Source of the DNA: an uncultured Selenomonadales bacterium
Lineage (GTDB): Bacteria > Bacillota > Negativicutes > Acidaminococcales > Acidaminococcaceae
Assembly: GCA_900314855.1 (NCBI GenBank)
Contig: OMWZ01000019.1
Coordinates: forward strand, 1-64,000
Reading direction: 5' to 3'
Length of the DNA: 64,000 nt
The position numbers and the translations under genes were made by a program. Below, piece by piece: positions 9,372-17,092 of the stretch (positions are counted from its first letter, which is position 1; every line of letters begins with the position of its first letter). The notes beneath the pieces were generated by a model. It had not been told where the DNA came from, ran no database searches, and was given only the letters and a program-made list of their open reading frames with translations.

Positions 9372-9719
9372 ATGAGCAAAGGTATGAGAGGATTCCCCGG
9401 CATGGGCGGGTTGGGAAATATGCAAGGCATGCTGCAGAAAGTGCAGAAGATGCAGGCCCAGATGCAGCAGGCCCAGGAGGAGCTGCAGGCCCGCACCTTT
9501 ACGGCCACGGCCGGCGGCGGCGCCGTCAAGGTCGTCGTCACGGGCAAAAAAGAAGTCCACTCCCTCGTCCTCGATCCGCAGGCCGTGGATCCGGAAGACG
9601 TGGAAATGCTGCAGGATCTCATCGTGGCGGCGGTCAACGAAGCCATGAAGGAAGTGGACCGCGTCAGCGAAGAGGAAATGGGCAAAATCACGGGCGGCGT
9701 CAAGCTTCCGGGCATGTGA
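9372..9719 (+). CDS. Nucleoid-associated protein, YbaB/EbfC family
   Basis: A 115-residue DNA-binding protein that forms tweezer-shaped dimers. A Gly/Met-rich start is followed by a helix (NMQGMLQKVQKMQAQMQQAQ), the motif FTATAGGGAVKVVVTGKKEV and a C-terminal helix. Its place between dnaX and recR is conserved across bacteria, which supports the call. The RBS is GAGGAGGAAAAG. Confidence 0.94.
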   Translation: MSKGMRGFPGMGGLGNMQGMLQKVQKMQAQMQQAQEELQARTFTATAGGGAVKVVVTGKKEVHSLVLDPQAVDPEDVEMLQDLIVAAVNEAMKEVDRVSEEEMGKITGGVKLPGM

Positions 9720-9720
9720 T

Positions 9721-10320
9721 ATGGCCGGCCTCATCAAGCCGCTCCATAATGTGTACGACCAGCTGCGCCGCCTGCCCGGCGTGGGCAGCAAGTCCGCCCT
9801 GCGTCTGGCCTACCATATTATCGATATGGACGAAGCCGAGGTGCGCCGGCTGGCCGAAACGTTGGTGGCGGCAAAACAGCAGGTCCATTTCTGCCGGATC
9901 TGTTTCAATTTGACGGATAGCGAGCTCTGTACCATCTGCGCCGACGGGAAGCGGGACCACGGCACCCTGTGCGTGGTCGAGCAGCCACAGGATGCCATGG
10001 CCATGGAACGGAGCCATAGCTACCAGGGGGTCTACCACGTCCTGCACGGCTGCCTGTCTCCCCTGGACGGCGTCGGCCCGGACAACCTGAAACTTAAGGA
10101 ATTGGTCCACCGGGTCTCCGAAGGCACGGTGCGCGAAGTGATCCTGGCGACGAACAGCAATGTCGAAGGCGAGGCGACGGCGTCTTATATCGCCCAGCTG
10201 CTGCGGCCCTTCGACGTGCGCGTGAGCCGTATTGCCCAGGGCCTGCCCATGGGCGGCGACCTAGAATACGCCGACGAAGTGACCCTCGCCAAGGCCCTGG
10301 AAAATCGCACAGTCCTGTAA
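9721..10320 (+). CDS. recR: Recombination mediator RecR
   Basis: RecR helps load RecA in the RecFOR pathway. The 199-residue protein is the usual length. The N-terminal helix-hairpin-helix RLPGVGSKSALRLAYHI is followed by a zinc finger (CRIC...CTIC), a Toprim domain (LCVVEQPQDAMAMERS) and the C-terminal IAQGLPMGGDLEYAD. It starts two bases after the ebfC stop, so the two are almost certainly co-translated. Confidence 0.97.
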   Translation: MAGLIKPLHNVYDQLRRLPGVGSKSALRLAYHIIDMDEAEVRRLAETLVAAKQQVHFCRICFNLTDSELCTICADGKRDHGTLCVVEQPQDAMAMERSHSYQGVYHVLHGCLSPLDGVGPDNLKLKELVHRVSEGTVREVILATNSNVEGEATASYIAQLLRPFDVRVSRIAQGLPMGGDLEYADEVTLAKALENRTVL

Positions 10321-10359
10321 GGCGCGGGGCCTGTCCCGCATGGAAAAGGAGGCTTCCTT

Positions 10360-10605
10360 ATGGAGATGTTATTATATTTGTTCTGCGCCGTCGTGGTGCT
10401 CTGGCTGGTAGTACACCTGCTGGCCCTGCCGTTCAAGCTGGTTTGGAACGGCATTATCGGGGCCCTTATGCTGTGGCTCTTTAACCTGGTGGGCTCCCTG
10501 TTCCATCTCAGCGTCCACATTACGATTTTCAAGGCCCTCGTTGCCGGTTTCTTCGGCATTCCTGGCGCGGTGGTCGTTATTTTATGGGAACTGTTTGCGA
10601 AATGA
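10360..10605 (+). CDS. BofA-family small membrane protein
   Basis: An 81-residue hydrophobic protein with two to three membrane segments and the motif VWNGIIGALMLWLFNLVG followed by FFGIPGAVVVILW. This matches the pro-sigma-K processing inhibitor BofA family. In Bacillus bofA lies after recR, as here. Homologues occur in non-sporulating relatives, so a sporulation role cannot be assumed. RBS AAAGGAGG. Confidence 0.85.
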   Translation: MEMLLYLFCAVVVLWLVVHLLALPFKLVWNGIIGALMLWLFNLVGSLFHLSVHITIFKALVAGFFGIPGAVVVILWELFAK

Positions 10606-11333
10606 AACACGATTTGGAAAACATGGCCCGCTGGCTCAAGACGGAAATGGAAACCCGCAAGCCGCACCTCGACCCCGTCGGTGTGGTCTCGCGGGTTGCT
10701 TCTGTTTTATTGCTCTTTCTGCCGGGGCCCGAAGGACCGGAACTCGTTTTTGAGGTCCGTTCCAATACGCTGAACTGGCAGCCCGGGGAAATCAGCTTCC
10801 CCGGCGGCAGCCGCGAATCGGCGGACCGCAATTTCGCCGAGGCCGCCGTGCGCGAGGCCATGGAGGAACTGGGTGTCCGCCCCGTGGACATCCGCCTTTG
10901 CGGAACCCTGGACTTTTTCTCGGCCCACAATACGTTTATGATTTATCCCTTCGTCGGGGTCTGGCAGCCCGGGCAGGAGGGGTGTCGCCTCGATCCGTCG
11001 AATCGGGGGGAGACGGCGGATCGCCTGCTCGTATCCGCCCCGGACTACCGGCAATGGCACTTTAATCGCGACGAAGTGGCGGAGCTCTTCACGGTCCCGC
11101 TCCGGCATCTGCTGGCGCAGGAGCCGCGGGTGGCCACGTCCGTCGTGACCATGACGCATCTCGACGATTTTCCGTACGACCTGATGCCCCAGACCCCGAA
11201 AGACTGGAGCCGCGTACGTAAGTATCCCATTTATTTCTATACCTACCAGGGCCGCGTGATCTGGGGCATTACGGCTTCCATCCTCCACGGGTTCCTGGAA
11301 CGTTTCCGGAAGGGGCTGGTGGATTTTGCATAA
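10602..11333 (+). CDS. Nudix hydrolase, CoA pyrophosphatase type
   Basis: A 243-residue Nudix protein. The Nudix box runs from GGSRESADRNFAEAAVRE to AMEELGV (G-x5-E-x7-REU-x-EE-x-GU). The preceding LNWQPGEISFPGG resembles the segment that marks CoA/acyl-CoA diphosphatases, so CoA or a related nucleotide is the likely substrate. The ATG at 10602 overlaps the bofA stop as ATGA, pointing to translational coupling; an ATG 18 nt upstream is also possible. Confidence 0.85.
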   Translation: MKHDLENMARWLKTEMETRKPHLDPVGVVSRVASVLLLFLPGPEGPELVFEVRSNTLNWQPGEISFPGGSRESADRNFAEAAVREAMEELGVRPVDIRLCGTLDFFSAHNTFMIYPFVGVWQPGQEGCRLDPSNRGETADRLLVSAPDYRQWHFNRDEVAELFTVPLRHLLAQEPRVATSVVTMTHLDDFPYDLMPQTPKDWSRVRKYPIYFYTYQGRVIWGITASILHGFLERFRKGLVDFA

Positions 11334-12627
11334 ACTGATTGCGCTGCTTCTCGTCGTGCTGGCCGCTACGGGCTGGGGACTGCGGTACCTGTGGGGCGAC
11401 GACGCGCCGGAGGGACTGCTGTCGGGTAAGACGAATATCGTCGTCCTGGGCACGGACACCCGCAAAGGGGATACGGGGCGCAGCGACACGCTCTTCGTCG
11501 TGATGATGGACCCGGACAATAAGGGGGCGGCCCTGCTTTCGGTTCCCCGGGACACGCGGGTCAAGATCCAGGGACATGGCTGGGATAAAATCAACGCGGC
11601 CTATGCCTACGGCGGCCACGAGCTGACCCAGCGGACCGTCCGGGACCTGCTGGGCCTCCGCATCGACCACTATGTCGTCATCGACTTCCAGGGCTTTAAG
11701 GACCTGGTCGACGTCATCGGGGGAATCGACATCAACGTGGAGAAGCGGATGTATTACTACGATCCCTACGACAATTTCAAGATCGACCTGCAGCCGGGCC
11801 TGCAGCACATGGACGGCCGCACGGCCATCCAGTATGTCCGTTTCCGCGATGGCGAGGGGGACATCGGCCGGATCCGGCGCCAGCAGAAATTCATCCTGGC
11901 CATGTACCAGAAAATCACGTCGGGCCATATGATTGCCCGCATCCCGAGCCTGGCCAAGCAAATCCTGTCCATGATCAAGACGGATATGGGCATGCAGGAT
12001 ATGCTGCGCATGGGCAAGGCCCTCCACGACATGATGGAGGCCGGCGGCCTGAAGATGGCCATGGTGCCGGGCACGCCGAAGTACATCGACGGCATTTCCT
12101 ACTGGCTGCCGGATATCCCAAAGACGCGGGAGCTGATGGCGAAGATGCAGGACGCCCAGATGAGCGACGAATTCCGCGCCAATACGAAAGCCCTGGAAAA
12201 AGTGTACGAAGAGCCGGCCGCCGTATCGGAAGTGCCGAAGGAAGCGGCACAGGAAAAGGCGAAGGCGCCGGAAGAGGAAGCCCGGAAGCAAGCCGCCGAA
12301 GCGGAAAAAGCCCGCAAGGCAGCCGCAGCGGAAAAGGCCGCGGTTCCCGGTGAGGCGCGGGCGACGTACCTGGTCCACCTGGTCAACTGTACGGGCAAAG
12401 ACGCCCTGGCCGACAAGGCCAAGCTGCAGCTGGAGCGGGCAGGGTTCCGGGTCATTGTGCAGGGCGATGGCAACCCCATCCGGGAAACGGTGGTCCTGGG
12501 CACGAGCACGGGCAACGCCGTTTCGGCCTCTTTGCGCCGCATTCCTTTCTGCCATGTGACGAAGTCCCGCGACGTGAAGGACGCCGGATACGACGGCACG
12601 ATTTTCCTGGGCAAGGATTTCCGGTAA
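11326..12627 (+). CDS. LCP (LytR-CpsA-Psr) family cell-wall ligase
   Basis: LCP enzymes attach anionic glycopolymers to peptidoglycan on the outer face of the membrane. The 433-residue protein has an N-terminal membrane anchor (residues 1-20), then an LCP domain (about 36-190) with NIVVLGTDTRKGDTGRSDT, SVPRDTRVKI and YVRFRDGEGDIGRIRRQQ, which contain the Asp and Arg residues that bind polyprenyl diphosphate. An Ala-Lys-Glu-rich linker (about 290-345) leads to a C-terminal LytR_C domain (TYLVHLVNCTGKDALADKA). The start is a TTG at 11326 overlapping the Nudix stop. Confidence 0.92.
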   Translation: MHKLIALLLVVLAATGWGLRYLWGDDAPEGLLSGKTNIVVLGTDTRKGDTGRSDTLFVVMMDPDNKGAALLSVPRDTRVKIQGHGWDKINAAYAYGGHELTQRTVRDLLGLRIDHYVVIDFQGFKDLVDVIGGIDINVEKRMYYYDPYDNFKIDLQPGLQHMDGRTAIQYVRFRDGEGDIGRIRRQQKFILAMYQKITSGHMIARIPSLAKQILSMIKTDMGMQDMLRMGKALHDMMEAGGLKMAMVPGTPKYIDGISYWLPDIPKTRELMAKMQDAQMSDEFRANTKALEKVYEEPAAVSEVPKEAAQEKAKAPEEEARKQAAEAEKARKAAAAEKAAVPGEARATYLVHLVNCTGKDALADKAKLQLERAGFRVIVQGDGNPIRETVVLGTSTGNAVSASLRRIPFCHVTKSRDVKDAGYDGTIFLGKDFR

Positions 12628-12690
12628 GGCCGCGCGGGGACGGGACCTGCCGGACGGGAGAACGGCCGGCAGGAGATCTCGTTTCGGGGC

Positions 12691-12719
12691 TTGCATTTTG
12701 TATACAAACATGATATATT
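12691..12719 (+). promoter_or_regulatory. Promoter with a 12-bp palindromic operator
   Basis: TTGCAT (12691-12696) and TATATT (12714-12719) are 17 bp apart. The spacer holds the perfect palindrome TTTGTATACAAA (12697-12708), in the position of a classic repressor site. The half-site TTGTA resembles GntR-family operators, but the regulator is unknown. About 25 nt after the expected start comes a strong terminator and no gene, so the product would be a very short RNA or an attenuated leader. Confidence 0.72.
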
Positions 12720-12748
12720 AAACGTACAGTTAAACAGCCCCTCATTTG

Positions 12749-12773
12749 GCCCTTTTCGAAGGGCTTTTTTTTT
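12749..12773 (+). terminator. Strong terminator
   Basis: GCCCTT / TTCG / AAGGGC followed by nine T. It can end both the LCP operon and the short transcript from the promoter at 12691. From here to 12877 I see no gene, only GC-rich DNA. Confidence 0.92.
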
Positions 12774-12877
12774 GCCCGTTTACGCCTGCCGGGGCAGCGG
12801 GAGCGGCGGGCGCCGGGCCAGGATGTCCCCGCGGCGCGCCCGGACGGGGTGGGGAAGAAAGAGAAGGAAAAAACTGT

Positions 12878-12955
12878 ATGGATGTCTATGAAAATAAATA
12901 TTATTCGTTGACAGCCGTTAGAAATACTTGCAATTTTGACAAAGCATGCGTATAA
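12878..12955 (+). CDS. Possible 25-residue small ORF
   Basis: An ATG at 12878 is preceded by AGAAGGA at good spacing and opens a 25-codon frame (MDVYENKYYSLTAVRN...). It ends inside the -10 box of the next promoter. There is no similarity I can name. It may be a leader peptide or chance. Confidence 0.2.
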   Translation: MDVYENKYYSLTAVRNTCNFDKACV

Positions 12956-12956
12956 T
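12928..12956 (+). promoter_or_regulatory. Promoter of the PerR-like gene
   Basis: TTGCAA (12928-12933) and TATAAT (12951-12956) are 17 bp apart, about 100 nt before the start codon. I looked for a Per box (TTATAATnATTATAA) and found only the weak half AAATTATTATTA near 12967. Confidence 0.7.
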
Positions 12957-13054
12957 AGACAAAGGGGAAAATTATTATTAGTTTGAAGAAAGTCCACGCA
13001 AGCAGGGCGGTTGTTCCAACCGTCTGGTGGCTTTCGGAGAAGGAGGCATCATTT

Positions 13055-13483
13055 ATGTTGACTGGAATGGAAGTGGCCAAAGTGCTGCGTGACAATGGGT
13101 ATAAAGTCACGCCGCAGCGGCTCGCGGTCTATGACAGCCTGGCCCATACCAAGGAACATCCGAATGCGGAAATGCTTTTCGCGCAGCTGCAACCGAAATT
13201 CCCGAGTATGAGCTTTGCCACGGTCTACAAAAGCATCGAGATCCTGAACAAGCTGCACTTGATCAAGGTACTGAATACGGGGGAAGAAAGCTTCCGCTAC
13301 GACGCGGATGTTTCGGATCACCAGCATATCCAGTGCCTGTGCTGCGGCCGGGTCGACGACCTGCGGATGGACACGAAGGCCTTTGTCCACGAGGCGGAAG
13401 CGAAGAGCGGCTACACAATCGAAAGTCAGGAAGCGTATTTCTACGGGATCTGCCCGGAATGCCGCAAAAAGGCGGCGAACTGA
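13055..13483 (+). CDS. Fur-family regulator, PerR type
   Basis: A 142-residue metal-dependent DNA-binding repressor. The winged helix includes NGYKVTPQRLAVYDSL and MSFATVYKSIEIL. The structural zinc site is C94-x2-C97 plus the C-terminal CPEC pair. The regulatory site residues H35, D83, H89, H91 and D102 match H37, D85, H91, H93 and D104 of Bacillus PerR; Asp rather than Glu at the last position favours peroxide sensing over iron sensing. This is inferred by alignment in my head. ATG 13055 is chosen because GGAGAAGGAGG lies just upstream; the frame is open for 72 nt before it. Confidence 0.88.
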   Translation: MLTGMEVAKVLRDNGYKVTPQRLAVYDSLAHTKEHPNAEMLFAQLQPKFPSMSFATVYKSIEILNKLHLIKVLNTGEESFRYDADVSDHQHIQCLCCGRVDDLRMDTKAFVHEAEAKSGYTIESQEAYFYGICPECRKKAAN

Positions 13484-13532
13484 CAGCCATCGGGGAAGCG
13501 CGCGATGGGTTCGACAGACTCCGGTTTGCCCC

Positions 13533-13570
13533 AAGGGGCGTCTTTTCCACGAAGGGGGAGGCGCCCTTTT
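13533..13570 (+). terminator. Terminator after the PerR-like gene
   Basis: GGGCGTCTT (13536-13544) pairs with GAGGCGCCC (13558-13566) with some G-U pairs, followed by four T. Confidence 0.7.
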
Positions 13571-13715
13571 CGTGTTTTTCGGCGCCGGCGCGTCCGCCGT
13601 CGTCCCGGCGCGCTGTCGTGCCGTGAATTTTGCGTGAAATTCCGGGCCGCTTCCTGCCAAAAGAAGGCAACTTTGTTATAATGGGCGTAGGACAAAAAGA
13701 CAGGAGGAACGGGAA

Positions 13716-14384
13716 ATGGCATTACGGGAACATATCGAGCACACGCTCCTGAAACCGGACGCGCAGGTCCGGGATGTGGAAGCGCTCTGCGCCGAAGCGA
13801 AGGCATACGGCCTGCTGGGGGTCTGCGTGAATCCCTGTTACGTGGAAATGGCGTCGCGGCTCCTGGCGGGGACGGACGTGAAAGTCGTGACGGTGGTCGG
13901 CTTCCCCCTGGGGCAGAACGAAAGCTCCGTGAAAGCGCGGGAAGCCCGGCGCGCCGTGGAAAACGGGGCCGACGAAGTGGACATGGTCCTTAATATCGGT
14001 GCCCTCAAGGACGGCAACGACGGCTATGTGGCCGAAGACATCCGCGAAGTCGTCATGGCGGCGGCTCCGGCGGACGTGAAGGTCATCCTGGAGACGTGTC
14101 TTTTGACGGAGGAGGAAAAGGTCCGGGCCTGCCACCTGGCGAAACAGGGCGGCGCGGCCTTCGTCAAGACGAGCACGGGCTTCAGCACGGGCGGCGCCAC
14201 GGTGGAAGATGTCGCCCTCCTGGCGCGGACGGCAAAACCCCTGGGGCTGCAGGTCAAGGCGTCCGGCGGTATCCGCACGCTGGCAGCGGCGCGGGCCTTG
14301 CTGGCGGCGGGGGCGGACCGCCTCGGCTGCAGCGCCGGCGCGAGACTGGCCGCGGAAGACGCAGCCGACGGCGCGGCAGAATGA
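13716..14384 (+). CDS. deoC: Deoxyribose-phosphate aldolase
   Basis: A TIM-barrel aldolase that splits 2-deoxyribose 5-phosphate to glyceraldehyde 3-phosphate and acetaldehyde in deoxynucleoside breakdown. The 222-residue length is normal. The Schiff-base lysine lies in FVKTSTGFSTGGAT, the second lysine in VKASGGIRT, and the start IEHTLLKPDA is typical. No other deo genes are adjacent. A TATAAT at 13677-13682 is a likely -10. The stop overlaps the next start as ATGA. Confidence 0.95.
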   Translation: MALREHIEHTLLKPDAQVRDVEALCAEAKAYGLLGVCVNPCYVEMASRLLAGTDVKVVTVVGFPLGQNESSVKAREARRAVENGADEVDMVLNIGALKDGNDGYVAEDIREVVMAAAPADVKVILETCLLTEEEKVRACHLAKQGGAAFVKTSTGFSTGGATVEDVALLARTAKPLGLQVKASGGIRTLAAARALLAAGADRLGCSAGARLAAEDAADGAAE

Positions 14385-15208
14385 CCCCCAGTGTGTTCTG
14401 GGTCGCCGTCCTGGCGAGCGGCAGCAAAGGAAACTCGACGCTCCTGCGCTGCGCCGACGGGAACTTCCTGATCGATATGGGCGTTTCCTGCCGCCGCGTC
14501 AAGACAGCCCTGGCGGAGCTGCAGCTCCGGCCGGACGAGTTGACGGCGGTCTTTGTGACCCATGAGCATATAGACCACGTGCGGGGCCTGGCGACCTTTT
14601 TTAAACAGTATGACGTACCGGTCTACGCCAGCCGCGGCACATGGCGCGGGATGCAGTCCACATGCCGGCTCGACTTTTCCGCCTGGCCGGCCTGTCACAT
14701 CCTGACGCCAGGGGAATCCGTCGTGTTCCACCGCTTGCGCGTGGAAAGTTTTGCCACGTCCCATGACGCCCTGCAGCCATCGGGGTATGTGTTCCATTTG
14801 GGAGACCACCGGTTCGGCTACCTGACGGACACGGGGTATGTGAGCGATCAGGCGCGGCGGGCCCTGGACGGGGCGGAGGTCCTTGTGCTGGAGAGCAACC
14901 ACGACACGGTCCTGCTGAAAAACGGGCCCTATCCGCTGCCCTTGAAGAAGCGGATCCTCAGCGCCAAAGGGCATTTGGCCAACGACGCGGCGGCCCGGTT
15001 CCTCGTTTCTCTGGAACAGCCGCCCCGGGAAGTATTCCTGGCCCACCTGAGCCAGGAGAACAATACGCCGCAAGTGGCGCTGGCCACGGTCGAAGGATTG
15101 GTACGGCAGATGCGGCCTGCCGCGGAGATACGCTTCTTTGTCACGTCGCAGGAAGGGGTGACGAAGAACGATGAATGGAGGATTCCTCATGAAGCATCGC
15201 TTTTTTAA
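14381..15208 (+). CDS. walJ: MBL-fold hydrolase WalJ/YycJ
   Basis: A 275-residue metallo-beta-lactamase-fold protein. The metal motif is H61-E-H63-I-D65-H66, and LASGSKGNSTLL near the start is typical of the YycJ/WalJ group, which is linked to WalKR cell-wall signalling and DNA repair in Bacillales. The order walJ-htrA-rlmH is the tail of the Firmicute wal/yyc operon, but the walRK kinase and regulator genes are absent here, with deoC upstream instead. The ATG at 14381 overlaps the deoC stop. Confidence 0.92.
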   Translation: MTPSVFWVAVLASGSKGNSTLLRCADGNFLIDMGVSCRRVKTALAELQLRPDELTAVFVTHEHIDHVRGLATFFKQYDVPVYASRGTWRGMQSTCRLDFSAWPACHILTPGESVVFHRLRVESFATSHDALQPSGYVFHLGDHRFGYLTDTGYVSDQARRALDGAEVLVLESNHDTVLLKNGPYPLPLKKRILSAKGHLANDAAARFLVSLEQPPREVFLAHLSQENNTPQVALATVEGLVRQMRPAAEIRFFVTSQEGVTKNDEWRIPHEASLF

Positions 15209-16337
15209 GTTGGGGGAACGCGGAATCGTCCGCAAGGGAGCGGCCCTCGTGGCGGCGCTGCTGGTGGTTCTGAGCCTGGGCCTGGCGGGCTGCGGTTCCG
15301 CTTCGAACAAGCCCGGCGCCGGTGCGGAGACGACGAAGCTGACGGAACAGCAGGAGCAGGCCCGGAGTGCCCAGGAGCACGAAAAGAAAATGTCCGACGC
15401 GCGCAACACGCCCATCGTGAAAGCGGCCCGCGCGGTCGGGCCGGCTGTCGTAGGGATTACGAACAAGGCGTACGTGCGGGATTTTTTCAACCGCGTCCAG
15501 CTGGCGGAACGGGGCACGGGGTCCGGCGTCATTTATGACAAGTCGGGCCTGATCGTGACGAACAACCATGTCGTCGAAGGCGCGTCGGAAATTGTCGTCA
15601 GCCTGTCTGACGGCACGACCCTGCCTGGCAAGATCCTCGGCACGGATCCGGCGACGGACCTGGCCGTCGTGAAAATCGAGGCGAAGGAAGAACTGCCCGT
15701 CGCCCAGTTCGGCGATTCGTCGGACATCATGGTCGGCGAGCCGGCCATCGCTATCGGCAACCCCCTGGGCCTGGAATTCCGCGGCAGCGTGACCGTCGGC
15801 GTGATTTCCGCCTTGAACCGCTCCGTCCAGGTGGGCGAGCGGAAATTCACCCTGATCCAGACCGATGCGGCCATCAATCCGGGGAACTCCGGCGGGGCCC
15901 TCGTCAATGCCGACGGGAAAGTCATCGGCATCAACAGCGCCAAGATTGCCGTGTCCAACGTGGAGGGAATCGGCTTCGCCATTCCGATCAACGCCGTGAA
16001 GCCGATCGTCAAGGAACTGGCCGAGACGGGCAAGGTTGCCCATCCCTACGTCGGCGCTTCCCTCATCGACAAGACCATCGCGGCCCATTACGGGTTTGAC
16101 GCGGACCTCCACGACGGCCTTATGATTATGAAACTCGTCAGACGGGGTCCCCTGGACCTTGCCGGCGCCCGGACCGGGGACATCATTACGGCCTTCGCGG
16201 GCAAAAAGACAGAAACCGTGGCAGACTTGCGGGACGCCATGAACCAGCACAAGGCCGGCGATACGGTGACCGTGACGGTCCTGCGGAACGGACGGAGCCT
16301 GGACTTGTCCGTCACCTTGCAGGAATATCCGGGCTGA
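15189..16337 (+). CDS. HtrA/DegP-like serine protease (lipoprotein)
   Basis: An extracytoplasmic quality-control protease of 382 residues. The N-terminus has a hydrophobic segment and a lipobox LAGC with Cys35, so it is probably lipid-anchored instead of membrane-spanning as in most Firmicutes. The catalytic triad is visible: His in NNHVVEG, Asp in DLAVVKIE, Ser in NPGNSGGAL. One PDZ domain follows (about 290-378). ATG 15189 is favoured by GGAGG at 15177-15181. It overlaps the end of walJ by 20 nt. Confidence 0.94.
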   Translation: MKHRFFKLGERGIVRKGAALVAALLVVLSLGLAGCGSASNKPGAGAETTKLTEQQEQARSAQEHEKKMSDARNTPIVKAARAVGPAVVGITNKAYVRDFFNRVQLAERGTGSGVIYDKSGLIVTNNHVVEGASEIVVSLSDGTTLPGKILGTDPATDLAVVKIEAKEELPVAQFGDSSDIMVGEPAIAIGNPLGLEFRGSVTVGVISALNRSVQVGERKFTLIQTDAAINPGNSGGALVNADGKVIGINSAKIAVSNVEGIGFAIPINAVKPIVKELAETGKVAHPYVGASLIDKTIAAHYGFDADLHDGLMIMKLVRRGPLDLAGARTGDIITAFAGKKTETVADLRDAMNQHKAGDTVTVTVLRNGRSLDLSVTLQEYPG

Positions 16338-16386
16338 GCGGCCGCGGACGGGGAACCAGGGAGTGGCCCCTACAAAGGAGTATCCC

Positions 16387-16866
16387 ATGAAAATCACCAT
16401 CGCGTGTGTGGGCAAGTTGAAGGAAAAGTACCTGACCGCCGGCGTGGAAGAATATGCCAAGCGGCTCCAGCCCTTCTGCAAACTGGAAATCACGTCCATT
16501 TCCGAGGAAAAGATGCCCCAGGATCCGTCGGACGCGGAAAAGGAACAGGCCCTGGCGAAGGAGACGGAACGGCTCCTGAAACTGATTCCGGAGCATTCCT
16601 ATGTCTTTCTCCTGGACTTGCAGGGGCAGGAACTGACCTCGCCGGGACTGGCCGCCAAAATGGACGGCCTGGCCCTGCGGGGCGAGAGCCACTTGACCTT
16701 CGTGATCGGCGGTGCCTTTGGGTACACGGACGAGCTGCGCCGGCGGGCCGACTTCCGCTGGTCTTTCTCGAAGCTGACGTTTACGCACCAGATGATTCGC
16801 CTGTTGCTGGTGGAACAAATCTACCGGGCCTTCAAGATCAGCCACGGGGAAAAGTACCATTGGTAA
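16387..16866 (+). CDS. rlmH: 23S rRNA (pseudouridine-1915-N3) methyltransferase
   Basis: A SPOUT-class methyltransferase of exactly 159 residues, the standard size. The knot region has FVIGGAFGYTDELRRRADF and the conserved end LLVEQIYRAFKISHGEKYHW. ATG 16387 follows AAAGGAG. It closes the walJ-htrA-rlmH run. Confidence 0.97.
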   Translation: MKITIACVGKLKEKYLTAGVEEYAKRLQPFCKLEITSISEEKMPQDPSDAEKEQALAKETERLLKLIPEHSYVFLLDLQGQELTSPGLAAKMDGLALRGESHLTFVIGGAFGYTDELRRRADFRWSFSKLTFTHQMIRLLLVEQIYRAFKISHGEKYHW

Positions 16867-16961
16867 CAAGCGGCGCCGGGGCCTGGTCCTGTGGGAAATT
16901 TGCGGACTGGGTCTATACAAGGCGCTGCTGCCTGTGGTATAGTAGCGGTATCAACAAAATA

Positions 16962-17064
16962 AAGGTGCTGCGGGACTGACGGATCAGTGGAAGCAACCAC
17001 GTGGACCGGGGCATCGTGAACAAGCCGACCGTCTGGGCATCATCAGTGCCCGGGCGGTCTTTTT
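16962..17064 (+). promoter_or_regulatory. ZTP riboswitch (pfl motif) with terminator
   Basis: The 5' half has GCGGGACTGACGGATCAG, a GTGG/CCAC hairpin and CCGGGGCATCG; the 3' half has CCGACCGTCTGGGCA. These are the conserved blocks of the pfl/ZTP motif. The 3' block (17027-17039) is also the left arm of a 13-bp terminator stem with 17047-17059, followed by TTTTT (17060-17064). Ligand binding and termination are therefore mutually exclusive, the canonical ON-switch design. TATAGT at 16938-16943 is a likely -10 box. The transporter at 17093 is the only downstream gene. Confidence 0.86.
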
Positions 17065-17092
17065 GCATCCGCCCGGAAAGGGAGGAATTCGC

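Noticed and set aside
12950..12985. Per box in front of the PerR-like gene
   Set aside because: Only one AT-rich half-site resembles the consensus; not convincing.
13654..13682. Operator in the deoC promoter (TGCC-AAAAGAA-GGCA)
   Set aside because: Only four bases per arm; too short to support a site.
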